A stretch of DNA of 28,951 nucleotides, taken from positions 1-28,951 of the forward strand of contig NZ_JASPDO010000028.1 of assembly GCF_030230605.1 (NCBI RefSeq). The letters run 5' to 3'. The translations under genes were made by a program, and so were the position numbers. The notes beneath the pieces were generated by a model. The model had not been told where the DNA came from. It searched no databases and saw nothing but the letters and a program-made list of their open reading frames with translations. Origin of the DNA: Brevibacterium sp. UMB1308A. GTDB taxonomy: Bacteria; Actinomycetota; Actinomycetes; Actinomycetales; Brevibacteriaceae. Positions 6,097 through 14,096 of this stretch are shown here, piece after piece; the first letter of the stretch is position 1, and every line of letters begins with the position of its first letter.

Positions 6097-8628
6097 ATGT
6101 CGCACACACAAACCCGCTCACTGTTCGCAGTGTTAGCCCTGCTGATCGCTTCGGTAGCACTGCCTGTGCTGCCAGCGCTGGCGGCTAACAAGATCTACAT
6201 TTCTGAAATCGCATACGCCGACAACACCGGCGACTTCATCGAAATCGCAGCCCCTGCAGGCACCAAGCTGGACGGCTGGAAGGTGGGCACAGTCACCCGA
6301 GGTGGCACCGTCCAAGACGCCACCAACGTCCGCACGCTCGCCAACACCGTCGTGGGCGACTCCGGGGCTGTCGCAATTAAAATCCCCATCACGAACACCG
6401 TCAAAAGCGGGGCGCAAACCGATGGAGCTTATGGCGCCTCGGCGTTCTTGATCAGCCCTGACGGCAAGATCGCGTCCTTTGACACGATCGGTGGCAACGC
6501 GGGTAAGCCTGGCGTAGAGGCCGGGTCCAGTGCCCACACGCCCGAGGTGCTCGCCGGCAACCGCGCCACCTCCACCGGGGCGACCGCCGGCAAGGGGAAG
6601 TCGATTGCACTGATCAACGGGAAGTGGGTCGCAGGTGCCCCCACCCCTGGCACGTTGCCTGAAGGTGCAGGCGCCCCGAACCCATCGGAGCCAACACCTG
6701 AGCCAACTCCTGAACCGACGGACGAACCGACAGCTGAGCCGACCTCGGAACCGACTCCAAAGCCAACGACGGAACCCACCGAGGAACCAACCGACAAGCC
6801 CACCGACCCTGCCGAACCAGGTGACGTGACACCGATCCGCGACATCCAGGGCACCAGCGACAAGAGCCCCATGGTGGGCAAGACCGTGACCACCCGCGGG
6901 ATCGTCACCGCCGCCTACCCCACCGGCGGACTCAACGGGTACTACATCCAAACCCCGGGGACAGGGGGAGCTGAGCACGACCTCGGCGGGCCGTCTGACG
7001 GAATTTTCGTGTACTCCTCCGACACCGTCAAGGACGTCAAGCGTGGCGACTTTGTGCAGGTCAACGGGCAAGTGAGCGAGTTCTACGGGCTCACCCAGAT
7101 TTCTGTGAAGGCCGGCGGCATGAAGCAGCTGAAAGAAGCGGCACCGGAAGTGAAACCGTACGAAGGCGAGATCCCAACCGGTGATGAAAACCGCGAATCG
7201 CTCGAAGGCATGGTGGTCCAGCCCACCGGCGACATCACGGTGACGGACAACTACTCGACGAACAAGTTCGGTGAGGTTGCGCTCGTCAACGGCAAGGAAG
7301 CCCTCTACCAGCCCACCGATAAATTCCGTCCGGGTTCAAAGGAAGCCACTGACCTCGCTAAACGGAATAGTGAGCGCACCTACCTGCTGGACGACGGGTC
7401 CACCCTGAACTTCCTCACCAAGGCGCAGGGTACTCCGGTTTCCTACCTGGACAACGAACAGCCGGTGAGGGTCGGCGCGGAGGTGACGTTCACCTCGGCG
7501 GCAGTATTCAGCTACGGCCACGAAGCCTGGCGCCTGCAGCCCGTGGGGGCACTCACGGACCCCGAGGCGGGAGTCGACGAACCTGCCAAGTTCGGCAACG
7601 ACCGCCCTGCCTCCCCGGAACTGTCCGGCGGGAAACTCGCGAGCTTCAACGTGCTCAACTTCTTCCCCACCACCGGTGACCAGCTCAAGGGCTGCTCCTA
7701 CTACAAGGACCGCGAAGGCAACCCCATCACCGTCAACGGCGGCTGTGACGCACGCGGGGCGGCGAACCTCGAATCGCTGAGCCGCCAGCAGATCAAGATC
7801 CTCAACGCGATCAACCAGATGGACGTCGCGGTGCTGTCGCTGGAAGAGTTGGAGAACTCGGAGAAGTTCGGCAAGAACCGCGACTTCGCGATCACCTACC
7901 TGGTGCGTCAGCTCAACAAGCAGGCTGGGTACGGCAAGTGGGCAGCTGTGACGTCGCCTAAGTCGGTGCCTTCCACGGGTGACGACGTGATCCGCACCGG
8001 CTTCATCTACCAGCCGGCGCACGCTGACACTGAGGGTGCCTCGGAGATCCTGGACAACCCGGCGTTCTCGAACGCGCGTGCACCACTGGCGCAGAAGTTC
8101 GTGATGAAGAAGGACGGGAAGGCGACAGGGGAATCGTTCGTGGCGGTGGTGAACCACTTCAAGTCGAAGGGTTCAGGTAAGGGACCCGGCAACGAGGATT
8201 CTGGTGACGGTCAGGGCAACTCCAACGCTGACCGCGTTAAGCAGGCAAAAGCCGTAGTCACGTTTGCCGATGCGATGAAGAAGAAGGCGCAGACTAACAA
8301 CGTGTTCCTGTTGGGTGACTTCAACTCCTACACGCAGGAAGACCCCATGCAGGAGTTCTACAAGGCTGGCTACGTTGACGCGGGCGAAAAGTTCGAGGCT
8401 GAACCGACCTACCTGTTTGGCGGTCAGCTGGGCAGCTTGGACCACGTGCTGGCAAACGATGCCGCTGCCAAGGGGTTGAAGGGGGCGTACACCTGGACCA
8501 TCAACTCGCGTGAGTCCGTGGCCCTGGAGTACTCCCGCTACAACTACAACGTGACCAACTTCTACGACCCATCACCGTTTAGGTCATCCGACCACGACCC
8601 CACGATCGTGGACTTCGACCTGAAGTAG
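6097..8628 (+). CDS. Secreted ExeM/NucH-type nuclease with lamin-tail domain
   Basis: The protein has 843 residues. A Sec signal peptide (residues 1 to about 30, hydrophobic stretch LFAVLALLIASVALPVLPALA) precedes a lamin-tail-like domain beginning NKIYISEIAY. A spacer of ten xEPT/xKPT tetrapeptides (residues 197-236) follows, then an OB-fold-like region (about 240-400). The C-terminal endonuclease/exonuclease/phosphatase domain runs from about residue 515 with FNVLNFF, the metal-binding Glu583-Glu584 in LSLEELEN, GDFNS near 740, SLDHVLAND near 780 and SSDHDP at 830-835. Relatives degrade extracellular DNA for nutrient or biofilm turnover. No LPXTG or membrane anchor is visible, so the enzyme is probably released. 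Start ATG at 6097 is chosen because the signal peptide begins there and GAGGA precedes it; the frame is open to 5785 but upstream codons look non-coding. A strong terminator follows. Confidence 0.9.
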   Translation: MSHTQTRSLFAVLALLIASVALPVLPALAANKIYISEIAYADNTGDFIEIAAPAGTKLDGWKVGTVTRGGTVQDATNVRTLANTVVGDSGAVAIKIPITNTVKSGAQTDGAYGASAFLISPDGKIASFDTIGGNAGKPGVEAGSSAHTPEVLAGNRATSTGATAGKGKSIALINGKWVAGAPTPGTLPEGAGAPNPSEPTPEPTPEPTDEPTAEPTSEPTPKPTTEPTEEPTDKPTDPAEPGDVTPIRDIQGTSDKSPMVGKTVTTRGIVTAAYPTGGLNGYYIQTPGTGGAEHDLGGPSDGIFVYSSDTVKDVKRGDFVQVNGQVSEFYGLTQISVKAGGMKQLKEAAPEVKPYEGEIPTGDENRESLEGMVVQPTGDITVTDNYSTNKFGEVALVNGKEALYQPTDKFRPGSKEATDLAKRNSERTYLLDDGSTLNFLTKAQGTPVSYLDNEQPVRVGAEVTFTSAAVFSYGHEAWRLQPVGALTDPEAGVDEPAKFGNDRPASPELSGGKLASFNVLNFFPTTGDQLKGCSYYKDREGNPITVNGGCDARGAANLESLSRQQIKILNAINQMDVAVLSLEELENSEKFGKNRDFAITYLVRQLNKQAGYGKWAAVTSPKSVPSTGDDVIRTGFIYQPAHADTEGASEILDNPAFSNARAPLAQKFVMKKDGKATGESFVAVVNHFKSKGSGKGPGNEDSGDGQGNSNADRVKQAKAVVTFADAMKKKAQTNNVFLLGDFNSYTQEDPMQEFYKAGYVDAGEKFEAEPTYLFGGQLGSLDHVLANDAAAKGLKGAYTWTINSRESVALEYSRYNYNVTNFYDPSPFRSSDHDPTIVDFDLK
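6685..6804 (+). repeat. In-frame tetrapeptide repeat region (xEPT)
   Basis: Forty codons encode ten consecutive tetrapeptides ending in Pro-Thr (SEPT, PEPT, PEPT, DEPT, AEPT, SEPT, PKPT, TEPT, EEPT, DKPT). Codons vary, so this is an old or selected linker rather than a fresh slippage product. Such Pro/Thr/Glu-rich stretches are typical of extended linkers between domains of secreted proteins. Confidence 0.85.
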
Positions 8629-8667
8629 GCGGTTGCGTGGCCCGGGCCTGACGGCGCAAAGCGAGCG

Positions 8668-8693
8668 ATACGGCGCATTATCTTGCGCCGTAT
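8668..8693 (+). terminator. Terminator of the nuclease gene
   Basis: ATACGGCGCA (8668-8677) pairs perfectly with TGCGCCGTAT (8684-8693) across a six-base loop, followed by TGTTCGTTT. It begins 39 bases after the nuclease stop and also precedes the convergent hydratase gene end, so it may act in both directions. Confidence 0.75.
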
Positions 8694-8710
8694 TGTTCGT
8701 TTAGCGCAGC

Positions 8711-8749
8711 TTACAGGCGGTTGTTTTGCAAACGGTTTTACAGGCGGTT
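8711..8749. repeat. 12-bp direct repeat duplicating the hydratase stop codon
   Basis: TTACAGGCGGTT occurs at 8711-8722 and again at 8738-8749, 27 bases (nine codons) apart. On the minus strand each copy reads AAC CGC CTG TAA, the last three codons plus stop of the hydratase gene. This looks like a small duplication of the gene end. Confidence 0.6.
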
Positions 8750-9565
8750 TTCCCACTGGGGTTCGCGTTTGGTGAGGAACGCGTCGATACCTTCTTGCGC
8801 GTCGTGGCCCACCGCGTTGTTGGCCATGACTTGGGCCATGTGCGCGTAGGCGTCTTCTGTGCTCAGGTTGATCTGTTCGTAGAAGCCGCGTTTGCCCACC
8901 GCCACCGTGGCGCTGGAAGCCTTGGCCACCGACTGTGCGACAGCGAGCGTGGCATCTTCCAGTTCCTCGTCGCTCACCACGTGGGAGACTAGGCCAAAGT
9001 TCAGGGCTTCGTTTGCATCCAGGAGCTCACCGGTGAGCAGCATGCGAAGTGCGGTTTTGCGCGGGACGGCTCGGCTGAGTGCTACCTGCGGGGTGGAGCA
9101 GAACAGGCCGATCTTCACCCCCGGTGTCCCAAATTTCGCCGAGGTGGCAGCCACCGCCAGATCGCACGTAGCTACCAGCTGGCAACCGGCCGCCGTTGCC
9201 ACACCCTGCACTTGAGCGATCACGGGTTGCGGGATCCGTTGGATGAGCAGCATGAGCTGGGAACACAGGTCGAAAATGTGTTGCTGGGTGGCGAGGTCTG
9301 CGCCCCGGATTTCTTTCAGATCATGCCCGGAACTAAACACGTGACCTGCGGTTTTGAGGATGACCGCGTGAACGTCACTGCGCTCGCCAAGTTTGGTGAA
9401 CGCGTCGATGAGGTCCGTCATCACGGGCACGGATAGCGCGTTACGAGTCTTGAGCGAATCGATCAACACCGTGGCCACGGTGTTCTCGACGGTCACACGG
9501 ACGGTGGTGTCCGTGGTGTCGTTGCTGGCATCGTTGGGGTTCTGTGCATGAGCTTCGTTGGTCAT
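8738..9565 (-). CDS. Enoyl-CoA hydratase/isomerase family protein
   Basis: The protein has 275 residues and a crotonase fold: oxyanion-hole motif SSGHDLKEIRG (about residues 78-90 from this start), second oxyanion segment VQGVATAAGCQLVATCDLAVA, and the helix FGTPGVKIGLFCSTPQVALSR. The usual hydratase glutamates are not obvious at the second site (Gly-Cys-Gln-Leu where Gly-Gly-Gly-Cys-Glu is typical), so the reaction cannot be assigned; it resembles ECHDC3-like members. The ATG at 9565 is taken as start; a GTG at 9586 in frame would add seven residues, and neither has a Shine-Dalgarno sequence. It is convergent with the nuclease gene. Its upstream region is the scar carrying a dadA fragment. 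Confidence 0.85.
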   Translation of the reverse strand: MTNEAHAQNPNDASNDTTDTTVRVTVENTVATVLIDSLKTRNALSVPVMTDLIDAFTKLGERSDVHAVILKTAGHVFSSGHDLKEIRGADLATQQHIFDLCSQLMLLIQRIPQPVIAQVQGVATAAGCQLVATCDLAVAATSAKFGTPGVKIGLFCSTPQVALSRAVPRKTALRMLLTGELLDANEALNFGLVSHVVSDEELEDATLAVAQSVAKASSATVAVGKRGFYEQINLSTEDAYAHMAQVMANNAVGHDAQEGIDAFLTKREPQWENRL

Positions 9566-9579
9566 ACGTTCAGTGTGCC

Positions 9580-9715
9580 ACGTCACTCAGCACTTGTGCG
9601 CAACACATCACACCCGCCGAGCCGTAAACGGCGCCAACGTCATACCCAAGGTGCCGTGACCGGTGAGGACTGTGACACCTCGGCCGATTTCCTTAAACAC
9701 CGGCAACCCGTCCGC
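9580..9715 (-). pseudogene. Duplicated 3' fragment of the DadA-like gene
   Basis: Bases 9611-9715 align without gaps to 10441-10545, the 3' coding end of the DadA-like gene on the same strand, with two mismatches (9644 and 9710) by hand comparison. Weaker similarity continues leftward: CGTCACTCA at about 9579-9587 matches the sequence around the intact stop codon, with a diverged stretch between. No start codon or full domain is present, so the fragment cannot be functional. It lies directly upstream of the hydratase gene. Confidence 0.85.
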
Positions 9716-9726
9716 TCCACTGGCGT

Positions 9727-9755
9727 AGGAGTTCTACAAGGCTGGCTGCGTGGAC
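9727..9755 (+). pseudogene. 29-bp fragment matching the nuclease gene
   Basis: The first 21 bases (9727-9747) are identical to 8351-8371 inside the nuclease gene (codons for QEFYKAG), and 27 of 29 positions match through 9755. It lies 12 bases after the dadA fragment. An exact 21-base match is very unlikely by chance in a window of this size, so this is probably a recombination remnant. The remainder of the spacer, 9756-9825, shows no clear relative. Confidence 0.6.
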
Positions 9756-9825
9756 CGTGCCGGTTGGGCTAGTCCGGTTGGCTACTGGGCCCGGCCCCAC
9801 TCTGACGGAAGTCGACTGACTACTT

Positions 9826-9862
9826 GCGACGACCTCGGGCATTGTCCGCTCGGGGTCGTCGC
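9826..9862 (-). terminator. Stem-loop after the DUF488 gene
   Basis: GCGACGACC (9826-9834) pairs perfectly with GGTCGTCGC (9854-9862), and two more pairs follow after one mismatch. It lies 32 bases downstream of the DUF488 stop at 9895. No T-run is present. Confidence 0.5.
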
Positions 9863-9894
9863 AGTTTCCGCGCGGTGTTTGGGTGAAGCCGTTG

Positions 9895-10350
9895 CTACGA
9901 AATGTGTTCGTTGAGCCAGTCAGCAAGCACGTTGGCGTGGTTGTGAGTGCGATCCTTGGCTGCATACACGAGCACCACTGGAGTGTCGCTGGTGCGCACT
10001 GTATCGATGAGAAGGGATAGTTGCCCGAGGTCGTCGTCGGGCACATCTAGGTTCCGTGGGACCGCGTTAGTGTTCGTTTGGTGAGGGCGTTGAGTTTCGT
10101 TGAGTTCGGCCAGCTGTTGATCGAGTTCGTGGCAGTACCGTTGGCTGAACTCCTTGAACTTATGTGGGTCGTGCCCGAACCATTTACGTAGCTCGGGTGA
10201 TGGCGCGACCTTGGGGAGGTGCGCGAGGAGATTCACTGAGTCTTTCTTCACCCCGCGTGGCCACAAACGGTCTACCAGAATTTCGGTGCCACGATACTCC
10301 ACGTCACCGGATCGCAGGTCATGAATTTTGGCTGTTTCAACCCGTTTCAT
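9895..10350 (-). CDS. DUF488 (YeaO-like) family protein
   Basis: The protein has 151 residues. Family landmarks are the N-terminal [18 protein letters not shown] (about residues 24-41), the motif [19 protein letters not shown] (about 54-72) and the C-terminal [23 protein letters not shown] (about 123-145). DUF488 proteins of the YeaO group are cytoplasmic and have no established function. The start ATG has a TANNNT element six bases upstream and no ribosome-binding site. It follows the DadA-like gene after 60 bases on the same strand, but its own promoter suggests separate transcription. The insertion [11 protein letters not shown] in the middle is unusual but in frame. Confidence 0.85.
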   Translation of the reverse strand: MKRVETAKIHDLRSGDVEYRGTEILVDRLWPRGVKKDSVNLLAHLPKVAPSPELRKWFGHDPHKFKEFSQRYCHELDQQLAELNETQRPHQTNTNAVPRNLDVPDDDLGQLSLLIDTVRTSDTPVVLVYAAKDRTHNHANVLADWLNEHIS

Positions 10351-10362
10351 GGCTTCAGTCTA
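10351..10362 (-). promoter_or_regulatory. Putative leaderless -10 element of the DUF488 gene
   Basis: On the minus strand TAGACT (10362-10357) ends exactly six bases before the ATG at 10350, fitting TANNNT with transcription starting at the initiation codon. No clear -35 hexamer was recognised. Confidence 0.45.
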
Positions 10363-10410
10363 GGCGTGTGGCCTCGAGTTACAGGCCCGGGCTGGTGGCA
10401 CGGCCCTACG

Positions 10411-11643
10411 TCACTCATAGCGCTTACTCAACAGCTCCAACACCCGCCGAGCCGTAAACGGCGCCAACGTCATTCCCAAGGTGCCGTGACCGGTGAGGAC
10501 TGTGACACCTCGGCCGATTTCCTTAAACACCGGCAACCCTTCCGCGGTCATGGGGCGGCTGCCGATCCGCGCAACCGCGCCCTCCCGGTCCAACTCACCC
10601 ACCGCCGGAACTAGGCGGGTGGCCGCACGCACCAGGGCATCAATCTCAACAGGCGTGGGCGCCGTGCGCGACTCACCGCCGAACCGCATTCCCCCTGATA
10701 GGCGCACACGTGTGTCCGCCGGGTTGATCACCACGTGGTCGTCAATACTCATGAGCGCCCGCGAGGCCACCGGCCCGTCAGTGGGGATCTCCACGCTCCA
10801 GCCCACACCGGGTTCCACCGCAACGCGCCCGCCAAAAAGCCGGGCAACCTGGTCGCTTTGGGCACCAGCGGCAATGACGACGTGGCGGGCGCGGAAGTGC
10901 TCGCCGAGGTCGGTCTCTACGGACGCCACTCCCCCACCTGTGGCCGCGCGCCCCGAGGTGACGGTCGCTTTGTGGAAGCGGGCGCCTCGGGATTGGGCGG
11001 CGTTACGCACGGTTGCGGTGACGTGGCCGGGGTGGAAGGAAACGTCGTCGGGGTAGAACACTCCCCCGGCGATGTCGCTGGCGAGCGCGGGCTCGCAGGC
11101 GCGGGTTTCAGCGGCGTCGAGGAGCTGGCTACGAACCCCGGCGGGGGCCACGCTGGCGGCTTCGCGGGCTTGAGCGCGCAGGGCTTTCGGCGAGGTGGCC
11201 ACGTAGAGCCAGCCGGTTCGGCGCAGGTGCAGGTCGGTCGATTCGCGTTGTTCGAGTTCGGCGTAGAGGTCCACGCTGGTGCGTGCCATGTTGTAGATGG
11301 TGCGGATGTGGCGTTTGGCGTGTCCGGGGCGTGAGGCCCACGCGAACTTCGGCAACCAACCCAGGGTGCGTGGTGTCAGCGGGGTGGCGAGCTCGATGCC
11401 TCCCCCACCTGCGAGAACGGCTTTTGCCCCGGTGAAAAGGGCGCGCGGGTTGGACATGGGTTGGGCGTAACTGAGCGCCAGAATCCCAGCGTTCGCACAC
11501 GAGGCGGCTGGCTCCGGCATCGGGTCAAAAACCTCTACGTTCCACCCGGCGAGCGCACACTCATACGCCAGAAAGCTGCCGACGATTCCGCCGCCAACAA
11601 TGATGATCGACTGCGAGCTGGGCTTGGTGTGCGGGTTGGGCAT
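10411..11643 (-). CDS. dadA: FAD-dependent amino-acid oxidoreductase, DadA-like
   Basis: The protein has 410 residues, normal for the DAO/DadA family. The N-terminal FAD-binding motif is IIIVGGGIVGSFLAYECALAGWNVEVFD (residues 13-40). The middle has YPDDVSFHPGHVT and ARHVVIAAGAQSD, and the C-terminal flavin motif is GSRPMTAEGLPVFKEIG...GHGTLGMTLAPFTARRVLELL. Such enzymes oxidise D-amino acids, sarcosine or related secondary amines to oxo acids or imines; substrate cannot be read from sequence. It is 27 bases downstream of the permease genes on the same strand, so it could be the last gene of that operon. However it is much richer in G+C than the transporter genes, so the junction may be recent. 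Its 3' end is duplicated at 9611-9715. Confidence 0.85.
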   Translation of the reverse strand: MPNPHTKPSSQSIIIVGGGIVGSFLAYECALAGWNVEVFDPMPEPAASCANAGILALSYAQPMSNPRALFTGAKAVLAGGGGIELATPLTPRTLGWLPKFAWASRPGHAKRHIRTIYNMARTSVDLYAELEQRESTDLHLRRTGWLYVATSPKALRAQAREAASVAPAGVRSQLLDAAETRACEPALASDIAGGVFYPDDVSFHPGHVTATVRNAAQSRGARFHKATVTSGRAATGGGVASVETDLGEHFRARHVVIAAGAQSDQVARLFGGRVAVEPGVGWSVEIPTDGPVASRALMSIDDHVVINPADTRVRLSGGMRFGGESRTAPTPVEIDALVRAATRLVPAVGELDREGAVARIGSRPMTAEGLPVFKEIGRGVTVLTGHGTLGMTLAPFTARRVLELLSKRYE

Positions 11644-11670
11644 GGTCCCGAAAATCCATCCTCTAGAAGA

Positions 11671-12339
11671 CTAGCCTTGTGCCAACCCAGTTGACATCCG
11701 CTTAACGCCAGCAGGCGCAACCAGTTTGAGAAGAAGGGCCATGAGTTGATCGGCCAGGATGGACAAGAGCGCAACCCAAAGCGCAGCGGCGATGACACCT
11801 TCCATTCCGTAAGCCACCTGGTTAAGGATAATGTCACCCAGTCCGCCACCACCAGCAATGGTTGCCAACGTTGCTGATGAAACAACAAGCACAGTGGAGG
11901 TGCGCAAACCAGCGAAGATCGTGGGAAGTCCCAACGGAAGTTCCACGTTCCACAGGACCTGTAATGGTGACATGCCCATTCCACGCGCGGCTTTCGTAAT
12001 GCTGCGGTCGATAGAGTTCAACGCTTCGAAGGCGTAACTCAATATTGGTGGGACAGCAAGAAGAACAAGGGCAATCGTGACGTTAACCAGTCCAATTCCA
12101 ACTAGCCCAATAAAGATGGCGATGAGCGCCAAACTGGGCAACGCGCGACCAATATTCGTCAAGCTCACAGCAAGGAACTCGCCTTTGTGAATGTGCCCTA
12201 GCCAAAGCCCCACCGGCAGGCCAATAAGCACCGATATTGCGAGCGCAATGAGCGACACATAAACGTGTTCACCAGTTTTTTCCAACAGAAGGCCAAAGTT
12301 GTTGACCATAAAGGGAAACGCCTTTGCAAATGTCTCCAT
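11671..12339 (-). CDS. Quaternary-amine ABC transporter permease (OpuC type)
   Basis: The protein has 222 residues and about five to six membrane helices. It carries the ABC permease EAA-like loop ALNSIDRSITKAARGMGMSPLQVLWNVELPLGLPTIFAGLR (about residues 105-145), which contacts the ATPase. The pattern NIGRALPSLALIAIFIGLVGIG is typical of OpuCB/OpuCD and YehW/YehY permeases that import glycine betaine, choline or carnitine. Its ATG is one base after the stop of the preceding permease gene, so the two are translationally coupled. Confidence 0.9.
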   Translation of the reverse strand: METFAKAFPFMVNNFGLLLEKTGEHVYVSLIALAISVLIGLPVGLWLGHIHKGEFLAVSLTNIGRALPSLALIAIFIGLVGIGLVNVTIALVLLAVPPILSYAFEALNSIDRSITKAARGMGMSPLQVLWNVELPLGLPTIFAGLRTSTVLVVSSATLATIAGGGGLGDIILNQVAYGMEGVIAAALWVALLSILADQLMALLLKLVAPAGVKRMSTGLAQG

Positions 12340-12340
12340 G

Positions 12341-13060
12341 TCACACCCGCGCTTTCGCCCAAGGAGTTAGCAAGCGCCCGGTGATTGCAAGCACTCCGTC
12401 GAGGACAAAGGCCAGCAATACGGCTAGTGCACCGGCGCCAATGAACTGCGTATTGAAAGGTGATGATATTGCTTTCAGAATCGGGGAACCTAGCCCATCA
12501 TCGACGACAAACGCTGCAATTGTTGCGATACTCACCGTTAAAACTGTCGCAATTCGAAGCCCCGAAATGATCGACGGGATCGCGAGCGGAAGTTCGATCT
12601 TACGAAGAATCTGACTTTCCTTTAACCCCATGCCACGAGCAGCCTTGATGACATCTTGCGGCACCGAAGCCAGCCCCGCGAGAACCGCCCGGAACAAAAT
12701 GACAAGAGTAAAGCACACAAGTGCGATCTCTACAGTCAAGAAGGTCAACCCAGTTAGTGGCACCAAAAGCTGAAACAACGCCAACGGTGGCAGCGTGTAC
12801 AGGAACGTTGCAACCATCCCGAAAGGTGCAGTCAATACTTGGCGCTTAAACGCCAGGATCGCAGCCACAAATGCGATGACAAAACCAATCGCAACTGCGA
12901 CAACTGTCATCCACACGTGACTTACAAGCGCTGGCCAAAAGACATCGGGCCACTGAGCGACGAACCAATCGACACAAAAAGCCTCATTGTTCTTCACGCA
13001 GTCACTTGCATCACCGAAATCGGGGATGACTGGTGTCTTAGATGGCGCGAATTCACTCAT
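12341..13060 (-). CDS. Quaternary-amine ABC transporter permease (OpuC type)
   Basis: The protein has 239 residues. A non-hydrophobic N-terminus (about 45 residues, with a Cys pair DCVKNNEAFCVDW) precedes five to six membrane helices and the coupling loop AGLASVPQDVIKAARGMGLKESQILRKIELPLAIPSIISGLR. It forms the membrane channel with the second permease. The start ATG at 13060 has AGGAG seven bases upstream and overlaps the end of the ATPase gene by eight bases (ATGAGTGA); the longer open frame up to 13162 is rejected because it lies within the ATPase gene and lacks such a site. Confidence 0.9.
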   Translation of the reverse strand: MSEFAPSKTPVIPDFGDASDCVKNNEAFCVDWFVAQWPDVFWPALVSHVWMTVVAVAIGFVIAFVAAILAFKRQVLTAPFGMVATFLYTLPPLALFQLLVPLTGLTFLTVEIALVCFTLVILFRAVLAGLASVPQDVIKAARGMGLKESQILRKIELPLAIPSIISGLRIATVLTVSIATIAAFVVDDGLGSPILKAISSPFNTQFIGAGALAVLLAFVLDGVLAITGRLLTPWAKARV

Positions 13061-14096
13061 CGCCACGCTCCTGCCGTTGAGCGTCTTCCGCGCTCTCCCG
13101 CGCCAAAGCGTCTGGGGACACAAGCACTTCCACCGGCAATGAGGCGACCCTCTTTCCCTCACTGGTGATTACCATAACGCCTCGAGCACCTTCGCTTGCC
13201 GCTACAGACAGAGCGTTACGGACGCTGGAATCTTCTGACACCTCGGGCCAACCATCCTGTGTACCCGGTTCCAGACGATCTCCTGCAGTTTTAGTCAGAT
13301 CACCCATGCTAAACACGGACAGCCGTTTCAACCCACGCTCTTCACCCAGGAATTCTGCAACGAAATCGTCCGCCGGGTTACTCAAGATTTCTTCAGGGGT
13401 CGCAAACTGCGCCAATTTTCCGCCTGGTTTCAGAATCGCAATTCGGTCAGACATTTTGATTGCTTCATCAATGTCGTGAGTGACGAACAACGTTGTCTTA
13501 CCCAGCGATTTCTGAACAGCAAGGAACTCGTTTTGCACACTGGTGCGGGTGATGGGGTCGAGTGCCCCGAAAGGCTCGTCCATCAGCATGACTGGTGGGT
13601 CTGCCGCAAGCGCACGCGCAATTCCAACACGTTGTTGCTGACCACCGGACAGTTGTGACGGATACCGTGTAGCCCAATCAGAGGCGGGTGTCAGCCCCAG
13701 GAGCTCCAAGAGCTCATCCACACGATTCGCGATCTTTTGCTTGTCCCACCCAATGATTTTTGGAACAACCGCAATGTTGTCAGCCACGGTCAAGTGAGGG
13801 AAAAGCCCTGACTGTTGGATCGCGTAACCGATTTGGCGACGCAGCTCAATGGGTTGCATGTCCATGATTGACTGATCGCCGATACGAATGTCGCCACTCG
13901 TCAGATCTACCAAGCGGTTGACCAACTGCAGTGCGGTCGTTTTTCCGCCACCGGACGGTCCTACGAGACATACGAGTTCGCCGGCTTTGATGTCCAGGTT
14001 CAGCGAATCCAGTGCTGGCTTGTCAGAGCCGGGATACGTCTTACAGACGTCTTTGAAAGTGATTGCCGAGGTCGTTGGAGTTTCCGTTGCGTTCAT
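13053..14096 (-). CDS. Quaternary-amine ABC transporter ATP-binding protein (OpuCA/ProV-like)
   Basis: The protein has 347 residues. Walker A is GPSGGGKTT (46-54), the Q-loop lies in IQQSGLFPHLTV, the signature is LSGGQQQRV (149-157), Walker B is VMLMDEP (169-175), followed by the H-loop His207 in FVTHD. A C-terminal region of about 85 residues (ending in ARGVMVITSEGKRVASLPVEVL) resembles a single CBS-like unit, shorter than the tandem CBS pair of OpuA/ProV that senses ionic strength. It powers import through the two permeases. Its ATG overlaps the stop of the binding-protein gene by one base (TAATG), so translation is coupled. Confidence 0.93.
   Translation of the reverse strand: MNATETPTTSAITFKDVCKTYPGSDKPALDSLNLDIKAGELVCLVGPSGGGKTTALQLVNRLVDLTSGDIRIGDQSIMDMQPIELRRQIGYAIQQSGLFPHLTVADNIAVVPKIIGWDKQKIANRVDELLELLGLTPASDWATRYPSQLSGGQQQRVGIARALAADPPVMLMDEPFGALDPITRTSVQNEFLAVQKSLGKTTLFVTHDIDEAIKMSDRIAILKPGGKLAQFATPEEILSNPADDFVAEFLGEERGLKRLSVFSMGDLTKTAGDRLEPGTQDGWPEVSEDSSVRNALSVAASEGARGVMVITSEGKRVASLPVEVLVSPDALARESAEDAQRQERGDE

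Noticed and set aside
7336..8157. Long open frame (273 codons) on the minus strand inside the nuclease gene
   Set aside because: It is antisense to well-conserved nuclease domains, its product is His/Arg/Val-rich without any known motif, and it arises from the codon bias of the real gene. The same holds for 6133-7071 on the minus strand.
9693..10046. Minus-strand open frame across the scar and the DUF488 3' end
   Set aside because: It runs out of frame through the real DUF488 gene and into duplicated debris; no domain or start signal.
10735..11334. Open frame of 199 codons on the plus strand inside the DadA-like gene
   Set aside because: It is a shadow of the GC-rich dadA codons. No ribosome-binding site and no recognisable domain were found.
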